Below are positions 24,203 through 24,858 of a stretch of DNA of 24,858 nt, piece after piece. Every line of letters begins with the position of its first letter. Position 1 is the stretch's first letter. Source of the DNA: FEN-1297 sp046705645 (lineage in GTDB: Bacteria; Bacteroidota; Ignavibacteria; Ignavibacteriales; Ignavibacteriaceae). A model generated the notes under the pieces. It did no database searches. It saw only the letters and a list, made by a program, of their open reading frames with translations, and was not told the origin of the DNA. The stretch spans positions 1 through 24,858 of the forward strand of contig JBJKQE010000161.1 of assembly GCA_046705645.1 (NCBI GenBank), read 5' to 3'. Both the position numbers and the translations under genes were made by a program.

Positions 24203-24858
24203 ATGGAAGATAAAAAGGAACAAGTCCGGCACATATTTGATTCAATAGCTTTTAAATATGATTTCTTAAATCATTTATTGAGTTTTGGAACAGATCATTA
24301 TTGGAGATATAAATCACTTAAACTTACAGGAATTAATGATCAATCAATACTTCTTGACGTAGCATGCGGAACCGGCGATTTTGCAATTGCTGCAAAAAAA
24401 ATGGGTGTGAAAAAAATATTTGGCGCCGACTTTTCACACAACATGTTAAAATTATTTAATAAGAAAAGTGAATGGATAGTCGGTAAAAACATCCAAATGG
24501 TTGCCGAGAAAATTCCCATTAAAAAAGGAGCAGTTACCAACATAACAGTTGCTTTCGGTGTTCGTAATTTTTATAACCTAATGGAGGGATTTAAATCATT
24601 CCATGATGTTTTAAAAAAAGACGGGAAAGCAACTATCTTAGAATTCAGTTTGCCGGCGAATCCTGTATTTAAGTCTTTATATAAATTTTATTTCAAGAAA
24701 ATTCTGCCGGTAGTAGGCGGATTTATTTCCGGAGACCGGCAAGCATATAACTATCTTCCCCGTTCCGTTGAAGAGTTCGATGAGAAAATAAATCTGCCCG
24801 AACTCCTTAAGAATTCGGGCTTTCAAAAAGTCGAAAAGTACAGTCTCACATTCGGTAT
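24203..24858 (+). CDS. menG: Demethylmenaquinone methyltransferase, 3' end cut by window
   Basis: Methylates demethylmenaquinone (or, in the UbiE sense, the ubiquinone precursor) with SAM, the last menaquinone step. The frame runs from ATG 24203 off the right edge, giving 218 residues, so only about 15 are missing. The N-terminus has VRHIFDSIAFKYDFLNHLLS, the usual UbiE/MenG signature, then DVACGTGDFAI (SAM-binding motif I), ADFSHNML, AFGVRNF (family signature), LEFSLP and SGDRQAYNYLPRSVEEF. UbiE and MenG share these motifs; menaquinone is the more likely product in this type of bacterium, which is an inference. No clear ribosome site precedes the ATG; the gene follows the PAP2 gene by 46 bases. 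Confidence 0.93.
   Translation, partial: MEDKKEQVRHIFDSIAFKYDFLNHLLSFGTDHYWRYKSLKLTGINDQSILLDVACGTGDFAIAAKKMGVKKIFGADFSHNMLKLFNKKSEWIVGKNIQMVAEKIPIKKGAVTNITVAFGVRNFYNLMEGFKSFHDVLKKDGKATILEFSLPANPVFKSLYKFYFKKILPVVGGFISGDRQAYNYLPRSVEEFDEKINLPELLKNSGFQKVEKYSLTFG

Noticed and set aside
1..24858. Looked for tRNA, rRNA, tmRNA, CRISPR repeats, insertion sequences, toxin-antitoxin or defence genes.
   Set aside because: No clover-leaf, repeat-spacer array, transposase, terminal inverted repeats or defence motifs were seen; the window reads as core genome.

Overview
The window is AT-rich chromosomal DNA (roughly one third G+C by eye) from a Gram-negative bacterium of the Bacteroidota/Chlorobi/Ignavibacteria kind; a member of Ignavibacteria is my best guess. 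The support is the style of the outer-membrane barrel, a PorZ-like beta-propeller protein with a type IX-style C-terminal domain, a very AT-rich genome that still uses Shine-Dalgarno sites at several genes, and the residue style of the housekeeping proteins. This is inference; no rRNA is present to place it. I see no tRNA, rRNA, CRISPR array, insertion sequence, phage gene or other mobile element. Most of it is ordinary core genome.

Layout. 1-533: truncated multi-pass membrane protein (minus). 852-3013: ECF sigma factor and its membrane anti-sigma factor, translationally coupled (minus), behind an ECF-type promoter. 3345-6425 (plus): STAS-domain protein with its own terminator, purA with a terminator, then an orphan-looking sensor histidine kinase. 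6422-7366 (minus): nadA, converging on the kinase. 7367-7975: 609 bases without a protein gene, holding three inverted repeats; the last is a strong plus-strand terminator with no gene in front of it, a candidate small RNA. 7976-9632 (minus): aroB and aroK. 9723-12623 (minus): a small outer-membrane barrel and a PpiD/SurA-type periplasmic folding factor. 12933-14953 (plus): a Crp/Fnr regulator, a PHP phosphoesterase and ribH. 14957-16600 (minus): a GT-C-type membrane glycosyltransferase. 16838-21095 (plus): the PorZ-like protein and an ABC-F ATPase. 21092-22078 (minus): a ROK sugar kinase. 22374-24858 (plus): rsmA (ksgA), a PAP2/inositolphosphotransferase-like membrane protein and menG/ubiE, cut by the right edge.

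How it fits together. The genes cover cofactor and precursor synthesis (quinolinate, shikimate, lumazine, AMP, menaquinone), envelope biogenesis (barrel, PpiD, PorZ-like, GT-C, PAP2) and regulation (ECF sigma/anti-sigma, STAS, histidine kinase, Crp/Fnr). The most interesting signals are regulatory: a near-consensus ECF promoter so close to the sigma gene that its mRNA should be leaderless, a perfect TTGAT-N4-ATCAA box before the left-edge gene, a Crp/Fnr protein whose recognition helix could read such a box, and the orphan terminator with a repeated C-rich motif. I do not see a convincing new multi-gene system.
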